Source of the DNA: Desulfosediminicola ganghwensis
GTDB taxonomy: Bacteria > Desulfobacterota > Desulfobulbia > Desulfobulbales > Desulfocapsaceae
Direction: 5' to 3'
NCBI RefSeq assembly: GCF_005116675.2
Contig: NZ_CP050699.1
Coordinates: forward strand, 1,697,001-1,761,000
DNA length: 64,000 nt
Below the pieces are notes generated by a model that saw only the letters and a program-made list of their open reading frames with translations, was not told where the DNA came from and did no database searches. The translations under genes were made by a program, and so were the position numbers. Numbering within the stretch: position 1 is the first letter of the stretch; every line of letters begins with the position of its first letter. Positions 8,775 through 17,700 of this stretch are shown here, one piece after another.

Positions 8775-9764
8775 TTATTCCTTTGATTTTATATGGTTAA
8801 TCAAGTCGTCACCTGACTTTTTCCTCAAGCTTGTGTAAGTTCTTAGAAGTGGTACATGGTAATCAGCAATTTCTCTTAACTTACCAGCCCTTATGGCAGG
8901 TTTAACTCTATTAAAATTATCTAATTCAACAAAATATTCTTCATCACCATCCCAATCACCGATTTTATATTGGCTGTTTGAGGTTCCATATGCGATTATA
9001 CCTTTTCGACTTTCATACAGAAAAACGATATCGCCTTTCTTGATGTTCATTATAGAAAGTTTCCAAGGGTTGTTGTAAGCAGAAGCCCTTTCTTTACTAA
9101 TCATATTGTCATGGAATTTATTTCCATGAGCTTTACAAGTGTTCACTAGATGATAAGAACTTACAACATCTTCATATGGATCTACAGTTGAGCCAAAAGC
9201 CTCGAAAGAAATATATTTTTGACCTTCGATTTCATAAACTTTATAGACCCAAGGTCTTATGTCAATACCTAAGCCATGCCAATATTTAATTGCAACCCTA
9301 GTCTCAACGTCAAGACCGTTAGTCATTACTATCAAAACTTGCTTATTGTTAAACCTTTTTCTATTTATTGATGTTTTCACACCAAAATAATCTTTATGAG
9401 CTTCTTCAAGATCTCCTGACCCGAATTTTTTCCATAGTCTATTAAGACGATCGTAATCGTAAGTCGAAAACATTTGAGCATAGCGCATTACTTGTAATAA
9501 ATTGTTTTTATTACTTTCCCATGCTTTTAATTCAAAAATATATAAATTTCCTTCTTCGTCTAATGCTAATATATCAGGCTCTTCTTGCCAATTTCTAGAG
9601 TGGCCTATAGTAATTAAATCTGCAGACCTAATTACATGGTTAATATTTTTGTAAATTATATTTTCTAAATCTTTTTCTTTAAGACCTATCGAAAATAGTG
9701 TTTTTGACTCAACACTACTTAGAGTGTGGTCCCCTGTTCCAATTTCATTAATTTTGAACAACAT
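8775..9764 (-). CDS. Cassette-borne PD-(D/E)XK nuclease with C-terminal EVE/PUA-like region
   Basis: This is a 329-residue protein. Residues about 60-85 show a PD-(D/E)XK core: EEPDILALDEEG then LYIFELKAWES, with the Asp and the E-x-K that bind metal in restriction-type nucleases. The C-terminal 120 residues (KGDIVFLYESRKGIIAYGTS, GDWDGDEEYFVELDNF) resemble EVE/PUA-type domains that read modified bases in modification-dependent restriction systems. This fusion suggests a defence role against foreign or modified DNA, but it is inferred from motifs only. The IS1595 element lies 14 bp upstream and may have displaced or replaced its promoter. Confidence 0.7.
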   Translation of the reverse strand: MLFKINEIGTGDHTLSSVESKTLFSIGLKEKDLENIIYKNINHVIRSADLITIGHSRNWQEEPDILALDEEGNLYIFELKAWESNKNNLLQVMRYAQMFSTYDYDRLNRLWKKFGSGDLEEAHKDYFGVKTSINRKRFNNKQVLIVMTNGLDVETRVAIKYWHGLGIDIRPWVYKVYEIEGQKYISFEAFGSTVDPYEDVVSSYHLVNTCKAHGNKFHDNMISKERASAYNNPWKLSIMNIKKGDIVFLYESRKGIIAYGTSNSQYKIGDWDGDEEYFVELDNFNRVKPAIRAGKLREIADYHVPLLRTYTSLRKKSGDDLINHIKSKE

Positions 9765-9786
9765 TTATTGTATACCTTTAATATTT

Positions 9787-10847
9787 TCTGATTACCCCTA
9801 AAGCTCAGCATTTAAAAACCCCTTGAGGGTGGTCACTCTGTGATACCCCTGGCATGTCATAATCCCTTGGATAACCTTCATAGGGAGAAACGACATGCCA
9901 AAGAATACAGTTCAATTTCAAAAAGGCCTCAGCTTGAAGAGATTTCTCGATACATATGGCGCTGAAGAGCAGTGCCGAGAAAGGCTATTCAATGCTCGTT
10001 GGCCTACTGGGTACAAATGTCCGAGATGCGGTCATACCAAACACTACCTAATCTTAACTCGGAATCTCTATCAGTGTCGCAACTGTCGTTTCCAATGCTC
10101 ACTTACAAGCGACACTATATTTGCCTCCTCAAAACTGCCTCTTACTACTTGGTTCCTCGGGATTTTCTTTGTTACCCAATCGAAAGAGGGTATGTCAGCG
10201 CTCAATCTGCGACGATTACTTGGTATTTCAATCAATGCTGCTATGAAAATGAAGCACAAGCTCCAGCACGTTATGAAAGCAGCCGATGACAGTCTTGCCC
10301 TCAATGGCCTAGTTGAACTTGATGACGCATATTGGGGTGGTAAAAGATCCGGTGGTAAGCGTGGCCGGGGAGCCCCTGGCAAAACCCCATTTCTTGCTGC
10401 CATAGCCCGCAACGAAAAAGGCCATCCGATTCATATGAGAATGAGTAAAGTGAACTCCTTTTCCTCCCAGGAAGTTCGCAAGTGGTCGTTGAAGCATATC
10501 CACCACGAAAGCGTTGTAATTTCGGATGAGTTCGGCCCGTTACGAGGAGTTGCTGACAGCGTTGCTTTCCACGGCGCTATCAATACAAGTGAAATTTATC
10601 ACAATCCCGACAACAAGATTTTCCATTGGATCAACACCATGATCGGCAATGTCAAAAGGGCCATACATGGTACATATCATGCTGTGAGTTCAAAGCATTT
10701 GCCAAGGTATTTGGCTGAATTCTGTTTTCGTTTCAACAACCGTTTTTATATGGGAGCCATGGTCGGCTCACTTATTCGATATTCCACAGTTACTAAGCCA
10801 ATGCCTCAGCGTATTTTAAAGTTTGCTGAGGATGAGGGGTAATCAGA
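9787..10847 (+). mobile_element. Complete IS1595-family insertion sequence
   Basis: The element is about 1.06 kb. Inverted ends begin TCTGATTACCCCT and share CTCAGCA further in. It is flanked by a perfect 8-bp direct repeat TAATATTT (9779-9786 and 10848-10855), as expected for IS1595. It carries one intact transposase. Its ends match those of two short repeats at 14.0 and 20.0 kb. Confidence 0.95.
9895..10842 (+). CDS. IS1595-family transposase
   Basis: The transposase is 315 residues. The N-terminal zinc ribbon is CPRC (about residues 41-44) with CRNC about 18 residues later. The catalytic domain is of the ISXO2 type: LVELDDAYWGG (first Asp), VVISDEFGPL (second Asp), and a C-terminal segment with HWINTMIGNVKRAIHGTYH. 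The frame is intact and the stop lies only a few bases inside the right end. A GGGAGA ribosome binding site (9882-9887) precedes the ATG. Confidence 0.95.
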   Translation: MPKNTVQFQKGLSLKRFLDTYGAEEQCRERLFNARWPTGYKCPRCGHTKHYLILTRNLYQCRNCRFQCSLTSDTIFASSKLPLTTWFLGIFFVTQSKEGMSALNLRRLLGISINAAMKMKHKLQHVMKAADDSLALNGLVELDDAYWGGKRSGGKRGRGAPGKTPFLAAIARNEKGHPIHMRMSKVNSFSSQEVRKWSLKHIHHESVVISDEFGPLRGVADSVAFHGAINTSEIYHNPDNKIFHWINTMIGNVKRAIHGTYHAVSSKHLPRYLAEFCFRFNNRFYMGAMVGSLIRYSTVTKPMPQRILKFAEDEG

Positions 10848-10872
10848 TAATATTTTTGTCAAACATAACGAG

Positions 10873-12703
10873 CCTGTAGAAAAATGCAGTTCAAAATCCC
10901 GAAGATTCCCTCAACCGATTTCAGGAGGGTTCCAAAAATCTACTTTCCTAGCCGCCTATTTCGATTCCACTTGTTCTTTACCCTGCTCTATTTGCCCTCA
11001 GTCCATTTGTGAACCTTCTTGGGACTATTCTCCTCTACGATCTACCTGTCAGCTGCCTACTACCGCTCCATACGAGTGGATCTTTTTCAGGTTATGGACC
11101 ATGCAGAACAGGTTCCACTGCGCATTCACTTTTCGTTTTCCTCGAAGACTGAATCGATCAAGTTTCATGGTTGACCGTATATGGCCAAAGGGTGGCTCAC
11201 CAACAGCGAGTCGCATGCCATAGATTGCTCGACCAATGGTTGAATCAATCTTTCGTTTCATCTTCTCTGTGAATCGCTCATTACCGTTACGCTTTTTCCC
11301 CGGAAAGTAAGCTAGCTGGCGGGCCTCGGTTTTCTCTGGCTTGCGTAAACACTCACGTCGCAATTGACATGGGAGGCAGTCTCGCTTAGCTCCTTTGAAC
11401 TTGTAGGCCTGATAATCTTTCACCTTGGCGTTGCAGCCATTGCGGTAGAGTTTCTTGCCGGCCGGACAAATAGCGTGGCTCAAATCATCAGCGAAAGTAA
11501 AATGTTCAGGCCGAAAGAGTCGCTTTCCACCGGCCCTGGTCGCAAAGTGATAAGCGGGGAGATCTTTATAGCGCTCCGCTGTGGCAAAGCGAGGATCTCG
11601 TTTGCGGAAACGAGTATCCGCAACATACCCATCTATATTCTCTGTATAGAGGTACTCGAGATTCTTCTCGGAATGATAACCGCTATCCGCTACAACTTTG
11701 GCCTTACCAAATACATCTTGGTCGCCTATCTGTTCCAAGTTAGACTGTATCGACTTCAGCGAAGGTACAAGGAGATTGGACTCACTGCCCTGCCCATAGG
11801 CTTCTGCTCCAACAATGACTTGGTGCTTCTTGTCCACTGAGGCAACACCGACATACCCCTGTATTACCCCTTTCGATGTGGCCATCTTGGCAGAGTCATT
11901 ATCGGTAATGTTTGATTTAACCGGTTTGCCGCCACTGCCACGTCGGTCATCATGGTCTTTCAGCCAATCCCTTATCTTGGCAGCACTTTTTTGTAGTTTC
12001 TTCTTATATTTCTCTTCATGATCCCGAACTTCCGGCTCTATCTTCTCAAGATCCATGGACTTGTGACGGATGATCATTCTGTGCAGAGCTCGCTCTATCT
12101 TTTCAACCTTTTTGGTCAAATCGGCTTTGGTGCCACTCCATTCCTTAGAGGCATTGCTTGGGAGTTTGCAGCCATCAATAGCAAACATCTCTCGGCCAAT
12201 AAGGTTCTGCTGGTCACAGATCAGCAGTACTTGAAGAAAGAGAGAGACAACCTCTTTGTCCATACTGGAGACGAAACTGGCAATTGTTGTGAAGTGGGGT
12301 CTGGTATTGGCTGAAAGGGCCATGAAAAGGATGTATTTCTCACAGCACTCGGAAATTGCACGACTAGAAGTAATACCTCGTGAATAGGCAAACAGGATAA
12401 TCTTCAGCAAAATCCGTGGGTCATAGGCTGGGGCACCAGTTTCGTCGTTGGTGAACCTGGCATCAAAGATGGAAAGGTCGAGTTCGTGATCGACCAGATA
12501 GTTCAGGGTGTACTCGAAAGTCCCTTTTTGTATCTGCTCATTGAAGAATACTGGTATGAACATCCCCTGAGCGTATGAATACGGCTTGTATTTGGCCATG
12601 GCTTCCGACTTTCGGCAGGGTTAAGGGGTTGATTACCATCGAATGAAGCCAAATATAACTCTAAATGCCTGATTTTGCTATGACCAACACCTTTTTCTAC
12701 AGG
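10873..12703 (-). mobile_element. IS1182-family insertion sequence
   Basis: It runs from CCTGTAGAAAAA at 10873 to its inverted copy TTTTTCTACAGG ending at 12703, about 1.83 kb, with one intact transposase. I see no direct repeat at the flanks (CGAG on one side, TTCA on the other). Either the duplication was lost or this element inserts without one in the hairpin target. It begins 25 bp after the IS1595 copy. Confidence 0.85.
11049..12599 (-). CDS. IS1182-family transposase
   Basis: The transposase is 516 residues. The N-terminal domain (FTNDETGAPAYDPRILLKI, RAISECCEKYILFMALS) is typical of the IS1182/IS5-like group. The catalytic part has FAIDGCKLPSNASKEW (first Asp) and VVADSGYHSEKN (second Asp). 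A Cys-rich zinc region (CPAGKKLY ... CLPCQLRREC) is followed by the hallmark C-terminus LRGKRKVNAQWNLFCMVHNL. The frame is full length and uninterrupted. Confidence 0.95.
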   Translation of the reverse strand: MAKYKPYSYAQGMFIPVFFNEQIQKGTFEYTLNYLVDHELDLSIFDARFTNDETGAPAYDPRILLKIILFAYSRGITSSRAISECCEKYILFMALSANTRPHFTTIASFVSSMDKEVVSLFLQVLLICDQQNLIGREMFAIDGCKLPSNASKEWSGTKADLTKKVEKIERALHRMIIRHKSMDLEKIEPEVRDHEEKYKKKLQKSAAKIRDWLKDHDDRRGSGGKPVKSNITDNDSAKMATSKGVIQGYVGVASVDKKHQVIVGAEAYGQGSESNLLVPSLKSIQSNLEQIGDQDVFGKAKVVADSGYHSEKNLEYLYTENIDGYVADTRFRKRDPRFATAERYKDLPAYHFATRAGGKRLFRPEHFTFADDLSHAICPAGKKLYRNGCNAKVKDYQAYKFKGAKRDCLPCQLRRECLRKPEKTEARQLAYFPGKKRNGNERFTEKMKRKIDSTIGRAIYGMRLAVGEPPFGHIRSTMKLDRFSLRGKRKVNAQWNLFCMVHNLKKIHSYGAVVGS

Positions 12704-12757
12704 TTCAACGTGAAGTTCAGGGGCGCGCGCCTTTTGCGCGTCCCTTGAAACGGCTGG

Positions 12758-13108
12758 TTATGTGTATTTTTTTATTATTTTCACTATAACAACCAGTGCT
12801 GCCAATGACGTAATTTGCACTAACGGAACAAAGAAATATATAATTCCATCGTATTTATCTGGAACCTTGAAATATGCGAAATAATAGTATATTGGTACGG
12901 TAACGAACGCCACAACTACCCCTACCTGGCCTACAAGATCACTTGCAAGACCTCCATACAACTTCAATGCGCTACATACTGCTGGGATTATTAATGGAGC
13001 AACTACAATAGCAATAAAGAAGAAATTTACTCCTACATTTTCGATTACAACCCCAACGCTTAATGCTATGGCTATGGCTAGCAATATGATGGTTGTGTAT
13101 TTCATCAT
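12758..13108 (-). CDS. Cassette-borne membrane protein, unknown function
   Basis: The product is 116 residues, almost entirely hydrophobic, with four predicted membrane segments (about residues 3-22, 26-46, 58-78 and 88-110). No family was recognised. Its start overlaps the stop of the gene at 13105 by four bases, so the two small membrane proteins are made together and may form one complex. Its stop codon lies in attC site e. Confidence 0.65.
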   Translation of the reverse strand: MMKYTTIILLAIAIALSVGVVIENVGVNFFFIAIVVAPLIIPAVCSALKLYGGLASDLVGQVGVVVAFVTVPIYYYFAYFKVPDKYDGIIYFFVPLVQITSLAALVVIVKIIKKYT

Positions 13109-13311
13109 TCATATTTCCAAATAACATATATAATTGAAGACACAACAAGTAATATATATATTGCCGTGGTTCTCTTAATTAATGATTTTGCATTATCTTT
13201 AATTTCAGAAATTGTTCTTTTTCCATATGCAACTTCGCTAATCAATGTCATTATTACCACTACAGGGTAAAGAATTATCAGAAATGCAATATATTTAATA
13301 ATGAGAATCAT
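13105..13311 (-). CDS. Cassette-borne small membrane protein, unknown function
   Basis: The product is 68 residues with an N-terminal membrane helix (about 3-24), a short charged loop (GKRTISEIKDNAKSLIKR) and a C-terminal helix (about 47-66). It is the first gene of the array in the direction of transcription. Such small two-helix proteins in cassettes may be toxins, immunity proteins or stress factors; nothing here decides between these. Confidence 0.55.
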   Translation of the reverse strand: MILIIKYIAFLIILYPVVVIMTLISEVAYGKRTISEIKDNAKSLIKRTTAIYILLVVSSIIYVIWKYE

Positions 13312-13392
13312 ATAATTAATATTAGATTATCCGTAATTTTATTTTATACACATTTCCAATACTCTAAGTACAGCATAAAATACATTCATTTA

Positions 13393-13681
13393 CATAACGT
13401 GTAATATAGGACTACTCCCTTTTTGGGGATTTCTTCCTCATTTTCAATGAATACGACTACCACAACGGGTAGCTACCCGTTGTGGTATATTTCTTTTCAA
13501 ATTGTGCGACAAACTGCTTATCTTGCTAAAATGTCACATTTTTATTGCATAGTAGGCGATTGATTTTCAAGTTGCAAGCGTTAATCAGGCAACTCCTGGG
13601 AGTTCCTATAATACGTAAATATCCGTGATATAGGAGTATGGGTATATTACGCAACTCCAATATTCGTTAGATGTGCCTAAC
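13393..13681. other. Head of the cassette array: possible attI remnant and a perfect palindrome
   Basis: Just upstream of the first cassette gene the minus strand reads ACGTTATG (13393-13400), the right half of a recombination site. Further out, GTTAG-N6-CTAAC (13666-13681) contains GTTAGAT, which fits the integron core GTTRRRY. This is where attI would lie. I find no integrase remnant in any frame up to pyruvate kinase, so the assignment is weak. Confidence 0.35.
13458..13487. terminator. 30-bp perfect palindrome, probable bidirectional terminator
   Basis: Two 15-base arms (TACCACAACGGGTAG and its exact complement) meet without a spacer, and TATTTCTTTT follows on the plus strand. It would form a strong hairpin. 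It lies between the array and the pyruvate kinase region and could shield the cassettes from outside transcription. Confidence 0.45.
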
Positions 13682-14022
13682 CTTACATGTTGTGTACTAC
13701 GATATCGTACAACTGCATTTAGTTGGTTTGTCAAATCGCCAGGGACATCAATTAGTGTTATGTCGAATAGTATGCAAAAAAAGATAAGTAAATTGGGTTT
13801 TGTCAGATTTTATAGACTAGGAGTTCCAATACGTTCAACAATGTCGCAAGAAGATTAGTTCTCGATAGTGAAACAGTATTGTTGAGCTGGAATTGAATTT
13901 TTCTTTTGAGGGCAGAAAGAGTCAGCATGCCCTTTTGCCACGCAAAACAGTACGCAGCGTAGCACGAGTTCTTTTTCTTTGACTCTCTCTCAATTCATCA
14001 GCATGTATTCTCTAAAATATTT

Positions 14023-14226
14023 GCCGATTCCTTCTAAAGCTCAGCTTCACGAATCAAGGCGTGAGAAGCAAGGAATTAGGGGGATGAGTAACAGCCTAAA
14101 CCTAAAGAAGTGTTCCCTGAAACTCGATAAGATGAATCGATTTCAGGGGGGATTTGCCAATCTGCTACGCCTTACCTCACACCGTACCCCTCACTTTTTC
14201 AAGTCTAAGCTGAGGGGGGAATCAGA
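14023..14226 (-). mobile_element. MITE copy 2, IS1595-related ends
   Basis: The element is about 204 bp with imperfect inverted ends (right end TCTGATTCCCCCCTCAGCTT on the minus strand; left end GATTCCTTCTAAAGCTCAGC). Read on the minus strand it shares blocks with the copy at 19965: GATTGGCAA, TTTAGGYTGTTACTC and TGAAGCTGAGCTKTAG. It has no coding capacity. It lies 10 bp past the stop of pyruvate kinase and could supply its 3' hairpins. No intact target duplication remains. Confidence 0.65.
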
Positions 14227-14236
14227 ACCAATATTG

Positions 14237-15652
14237 TCAGCGGCATTTAAGTTTGAAGTTCGCGGCCGAGCTGATCTCGATATAGGTCGCTCCCTGGCGG
14301 GGACCGAAACTGCCGGCGAGGATGACGATCAGGTCGTCGTCGTGAAATCGGTTTTCCGCTATAAGGCGGCAGATTGACGACTGCAAGACATTGCCGTTGC
14401 CAAGATCCATGTGAATATAATCTGCATAGACCCCAAAGGATAAGGAGAGGCGGCGCATGACCCGCTGGTCGTAGACCTGGGCGTGGATGACGTTGGCCCC
14501 GCGATAGGCGGCAAGGGCGCGGATCGAGGTGCCGGTGAGAGAATCTGCCACAATCGCCTTGGTGTTGAGGCGAATAGCCGCCTTTACTGCCGATTTTGCC
14601 AGATACGCAGCGACTTTGTTCTGCTCGGTGTACCCCGCATCGATATAGCCCTTCCTCTTGCTCTCAACCTCGACTGCGATCTTGGCCATGGTGCGTACGG
14701 CCAGCTCGGGATATTTGCCGTTGGCGGTCTCGCCGGAGAGCATTAAGGCATCTGTATGGTCAAGGCAGGCGTTGGCTACATCCGAGACCTCTGCCCTGGT
14801 GGGACGGGGCGAATCGATCATGGAGTGCAGCATCTGTGTGGCGACGATAACCGGTTTGCGGCGCTCTATGCAGTCCAGGATTATGCCTTTTTGAATCAGC
14901 GGGATTTGCTCGGTCGGGATTTCAACGGCCAGGTCACCGCGGGCAATCATGACCCCATAGCAATGGTCGAGAATCTCGCAGAGGTTGTTGACACCTTCAG
15001 CGTTTTCAATTTTGGAAATTATTTTGATAGGAGAGTTGGTCTCATCGAGAATCTCCTGGACGGCCAGCACATCCTCTTTGTTGCGCACGAAGGAATGGGC
15101 GATGAAGTCGAGATCATTCTCTGCGGCAAAACGGATAAAACCCTTATCCTTTTCACTGAGGGCAGGAAGCTTTACATGTACTGCCGGTATATTGATACTT
15201 TTGCGCTCGCTGATTGTACCGTCATTCTCCACCGAGCAGTAGAGGTACTGGTCATCCTTTTCGAGCACAGCAAGGGCTATATGGCCATCATCGATAAGAA
15301 TGGAACTGCCGACCGGGACATCTTTGACGAAGTTGTCGTACGAGACACAGATGATGTCGCCTGAGGATTTTTTATCCGGTGCCCCGGTAATGCGAACAGC
15401 ATCACCGTACTTGACCGTTAGCGGCTCCTCGGCAAGGCAGGTTCTGATTTCAGGGCCTTTAGTGTCAAGCAGGATGCCGATTTTGTCGGAGACGGCCCTG
15501 GTATTTTTGATGACCTCTAGTGCATCCTCATGGCTCATGTGAGCCGTGTTGAGACGTACGACATTGATGCCGGCCTTGTAGAGGCCTTCGATAAAAGCGA
15601 CGGAACAGTTGAGTGATGAGATGGTGGCTACAATCTTGGTGAGTCTGGGCAT
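14237..15652 (-). CDS. pyk: Pyruvate kinase
   Basis: It converts phosphoenolpyruvate and ADP to pyruvate and ATP in the cytoplasm, the last step of glycolysis. The protein is 471 residues, the usual length. The barrel is recognised by IISKIENAEGVNN (catalytic Lys), GVMIARGDLAVEI (metal and phosphate site) and VIVATQMLHSM, ending with the C-terminal allosteric domain (about 335-471; IVADSLTGTSIRALAAYRG). The N-terminal loop reads KIVATISSLNCS where most members have T-I-G-P-A-S/T, a mild divergence. It is transcribed alone, with a MITE directly downstream. Confidence 0.93.
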   Translation of the reverse strand: MPRLTKIVATISSLNCSVAFIEGLYKAGINVVRLNTAHMSHEDALEVIKNTRAVSDKIGILLDTKGPEIRTCLAEEPLTVKYGDAVRITGAPDKKSSGDIICVSYDNFVKDVPVGSSILIDDGHIALAVLEKDDQYLYCSVENDGTISERKSINIPAVHVKLPALSEKDKGFIRFAAENDLDFIAHSFVRNKEDVLAVQEILDETNSPIKIISKIENAEGVNNLCEILDHCYGVMIARGDLAVEIPTEQIPLIQKGIILDCIERRKPVIVATQMLHSMIDSPRPTRAEVSDVANACLDHTDALMLSGETANGKYPELAVRTMAKIAVEVESKRKGYIDAGYTEQNKVAAYLAKSAVKAAIRLNTKAIVADSLTGTSIRALAAYRGANVIHAQVYDQRVMRRLSLSFGVYADYIHMDLGNGNVLQSSICRLIAENRFHDDDLIVILAGSFGPRQGATYIEISSAANFKLKCR

Positions 15653-16627
15653 GGGGATCTCGCTGAATTAAAGATGTAAGAGAATGCACCGAGGGCCTGG
15701 GGCCAACAGCAGCCTACAGAGTTTGCCCAAAGTATCTTCGATTGCACCAAGGTTCAAGTAAAAGATCAGGGTGGTAAGAAAAATATTCAGATTTTCGATG
15801 GTTTAATAGATGTCTCGTTCTGTGGGGATGATGAGGTCACGATGAGCGCAACACTTCAGGGGAGAGCTGAAGCATGGAACATTATGATCTTCTTGATAAT
15901 TAATCCATCCTGTGGAATTGCTGAAGATGTTGTGCACACATAGGCTGAAAGATTTTTTCTTGGATGCTCTGCGTGCCTGGTCACTGAAAATAGTCTGGGA
16001 AACTCAACTCTGCTACATTTTGACACATAGTTGCCGGTAACGGAACTGTGTCATGGCACATGCCACTCCTTTGGTCATTTCAATGCAGTAAATGCCATTC
16101 ATCTGAAGTAACAATCTGAATAGGTATGGGAAATATGTTGAATTACATATTTGTGCCGGGCTGAATCGCCAGTGGCATATTGCTTGCTTAGAAAACTCTG
16201 GTAACCGAAAACACCAGAATTGAATTTGGTTAAGTAAGGGCGGGGGGAGAGGTTGGGATTTTGCGGCAAAGTCAAACCTCTTTATTGCAGCAAAATTCCG
16301 ATTTTTCATCAGTTTAGTCGGTGTCAGGTTCAGGTCTTTGGATGCTAAATGAATCGTGGGTTATTTTGGTAACCAAAATACTCAAGAAGGTGACATCGCA
16401 TGAGCTGTTCCCCGAGAGTATTCGAAGTCAGTGCTTATTTCTTTCAGGGCACATTGGTGGGCAACTTCCCAAATCATTACTCTTCCCATTACTCTCAATG
16501 AATTATTAACAGAAACTTCCCTGTGTTTCTGCAAAATGCGGCCGAGAAACGCGGACTGGATGTTGGATATGATAATGGTGTCTGTGTCCTTATTGCAGAA
16601 TGAGTTGTAACCAGTGAGGGCCCAGCT
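15653..16627. other. Long intergenic region, no gene supported
   Basis: About 975 bp lie between pyruvate kinase and the glycosyltransferase, which diverge. Both promoters should be here, but I cannot place them with confidence. The open frames at 16013-16309 (minus) and 16321-16509 (plus) have low-complexity or unconvincing products and no good ribosome binding site. No RNA gene was recognised. Confidence 0.5.
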
Positions 16628-17677
16628 ATGAAAATTGCCCAGGTTGCTCCAATAACAGAAAGTGTGCCGCCGAAGCTCTACGGTGGAACAGAGCGGATAG
16701 TTTCATTTCTCACTGAAGAACTGGTACGACGAGGTCACGATGTAACTCTATTTGCCAGTGGCGATTCCCAGACCAAGGCACGCCTTTGCAGTTACCCAGA
16801 CAAGGCCTGGAGGATTCAGCCCTGCTGCAGTGATGCCCTGGCCGTACAGATACTACAGCTTGAAAGAGTTTTTCGGGAGCTAGACCTGTATGACATTGTA
16901 CATTTTCATACAGATTATTTGCAGTTTCCGTTTTTGAGGCGGCTCCCCGTAAACCATGTAACCACACTGCATGGGCGGCTGGATCTTCCGGAACATACCA
17001 TGATTTTTAATGAATACAGGGAGGCACCTGTCGTATCAATCTCCAATAATCAGCGTAAAGCCCTGCCGATGGCAAACTGGCAGAAAACCGTTTACAACGG
17101 CATCGACGATTCCCTGCTGAACTTTAACCCGGAGTCTGGTTGCTATCTTGCATTTCTGGGCAGAATTACAGCGGACAAGGGTGTTGTCGAAGCTATTGAG
17201 ATAGCAATGCGCAGCGGTGTGGAGCTAAAAATAGCGGCTAAGGTCGATCCAACGGATCAAGCATATTTCCACGAAAAAGTTCTTCCTCTCTTAGATCACC
17301 CTCTAATTAATTTCATAGGTGAAATTAACGAAATCGAAAAGTCAGATTTCCTTGGCAATGCAGCGGCTCTTCTCTTTCCTATAAAGTGGCCGGAGCCTTT
17401 TGGACTTGTCATGATAGAGGCACTTGCCTGCGGAACACCTGTGGTGGCTTTTAACCGCGGCTCTGTTCCGGAGATTTTGCAGAATTTTGTTACTGGATTC
17501 ATCGTCAATTCTATTGAAGAGGCCATTGCCTCTGTTGGCAGGTTGCACCTTATCAGCAGATATCAGTGCCGTGATGTTTTTGAGAGGCGATTTCGTGCTA
17601 CGGCCATGACAGATGAATATCTTGATGTATATCATCAACTCATTTCATCCCATGATGGTGCCTGTAATGCGGGTTAA
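16628..17677 (+). CDS. Family 4 glycosyltransferase
   Basis: This 349-residue cytoplasmic enzyme of the GT-B fold transfers a sugar from a nucleotide donor. The N-terminal domain begins VAPITESVPPKLYGGTERIV, the family's glycine-rich start. The donor-binding C-terminal domain shows FLGRITADKGVVEAIEIA (about 175-192) and EPFGLVMIEALACGTPVVAF (about 258-277), where the E-x7-E motif sits. The gene ends 23 bp before the amylo-alpha-1,6-glucosidase gene, so the two form an operon and probably serve glycogen or another alpha-glucan or trehalose-type sugar. The acceptor is unknown. Confidence 0.88.
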   Translation: MKIAQVAPITESVPPKLYGGTERIVSFLTEELVRRGHDVTLFASGDSQTKARLCSYPDKAWRIQPCCSDALAVQILQLERVFRELDLYDIVHFHTDYLQFPFLRRLPVNHVTTLHGRLDLPEHTMIFNEYREAPVVSISNNQRKALPMANWQKTVYNGIDDSLLNFNPESGCYLAFLGRITADKGVVEAIEIAMRSGVELKIAAKVDPTDQAYFHEKVLPLLDHPLINFIGEINEIEKSDFLGNAAALLFPIKWPEPFGLVMIEALACGTPVVAFNRGSVPEILQNFVTGFIVNSIEEAIASVGRLHLISRYQCRDVFERRFRATAMTDEYLDVYHQLISSHDGACNAG

Positions 17678-17700
17678 TCTCCAACAAAATACTGATAGCC

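Larger units (their letters stand above)
10864..12762 (-). repeat. attC site e, split by an IS1182-family element
   Basis: Minus-strand order is: CATAACC at 12762, arms TTCA-(A)-GGG-(A)-CGCGC and GCGCG-(C)-CCCTGAA, then ACTTCACGTTGAA, the insertion sequence at 10873-12703, and finally CTCGTTATG at 10864-10872. Removing the insertion restores a site with CATAAC/GTTATG ends. The first bases overlap the stop codon of the gene at 12758. Confidence 0.7.
4352..13399 (-). other. Integron-type gene cassette array without integrase (CALIN)
   Basis: The non-transposon ORFs between these points all lie on the minus strand, are short, AT-rich and mostly unlike known families. At several gene 3' ends there is an attC-like element: TAAC and GTTA ends around inverted arms, with extra unpaired bases in one arm. 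Clear examples are at 4352-4409 and 8017-8053, a clear split one at 10864-12762, a split one at 6108-6833 and a decayed one near 7391-7405. No tyrosine recombinase integrase is present on either side within the window. Gene order in the direction of transcription is: two small membrane proteins, nuclease, HEPN-like protein, unknown, and a two-gene unit. Confidence 0.75.

Noticed and set aside
13673-13858. Short plus-strand frame where an integron integrase would start
   Set aside because: No tyrosine recombinase motifs (no R-H-R-Y pattern); not an integrase remnant.
16013-16309. 98-residue frame on the minus strand between pyk and the glycosyltransferase
   Set aside because: Odd composition, no ribosome binding site and no domain; likely a chance frame.
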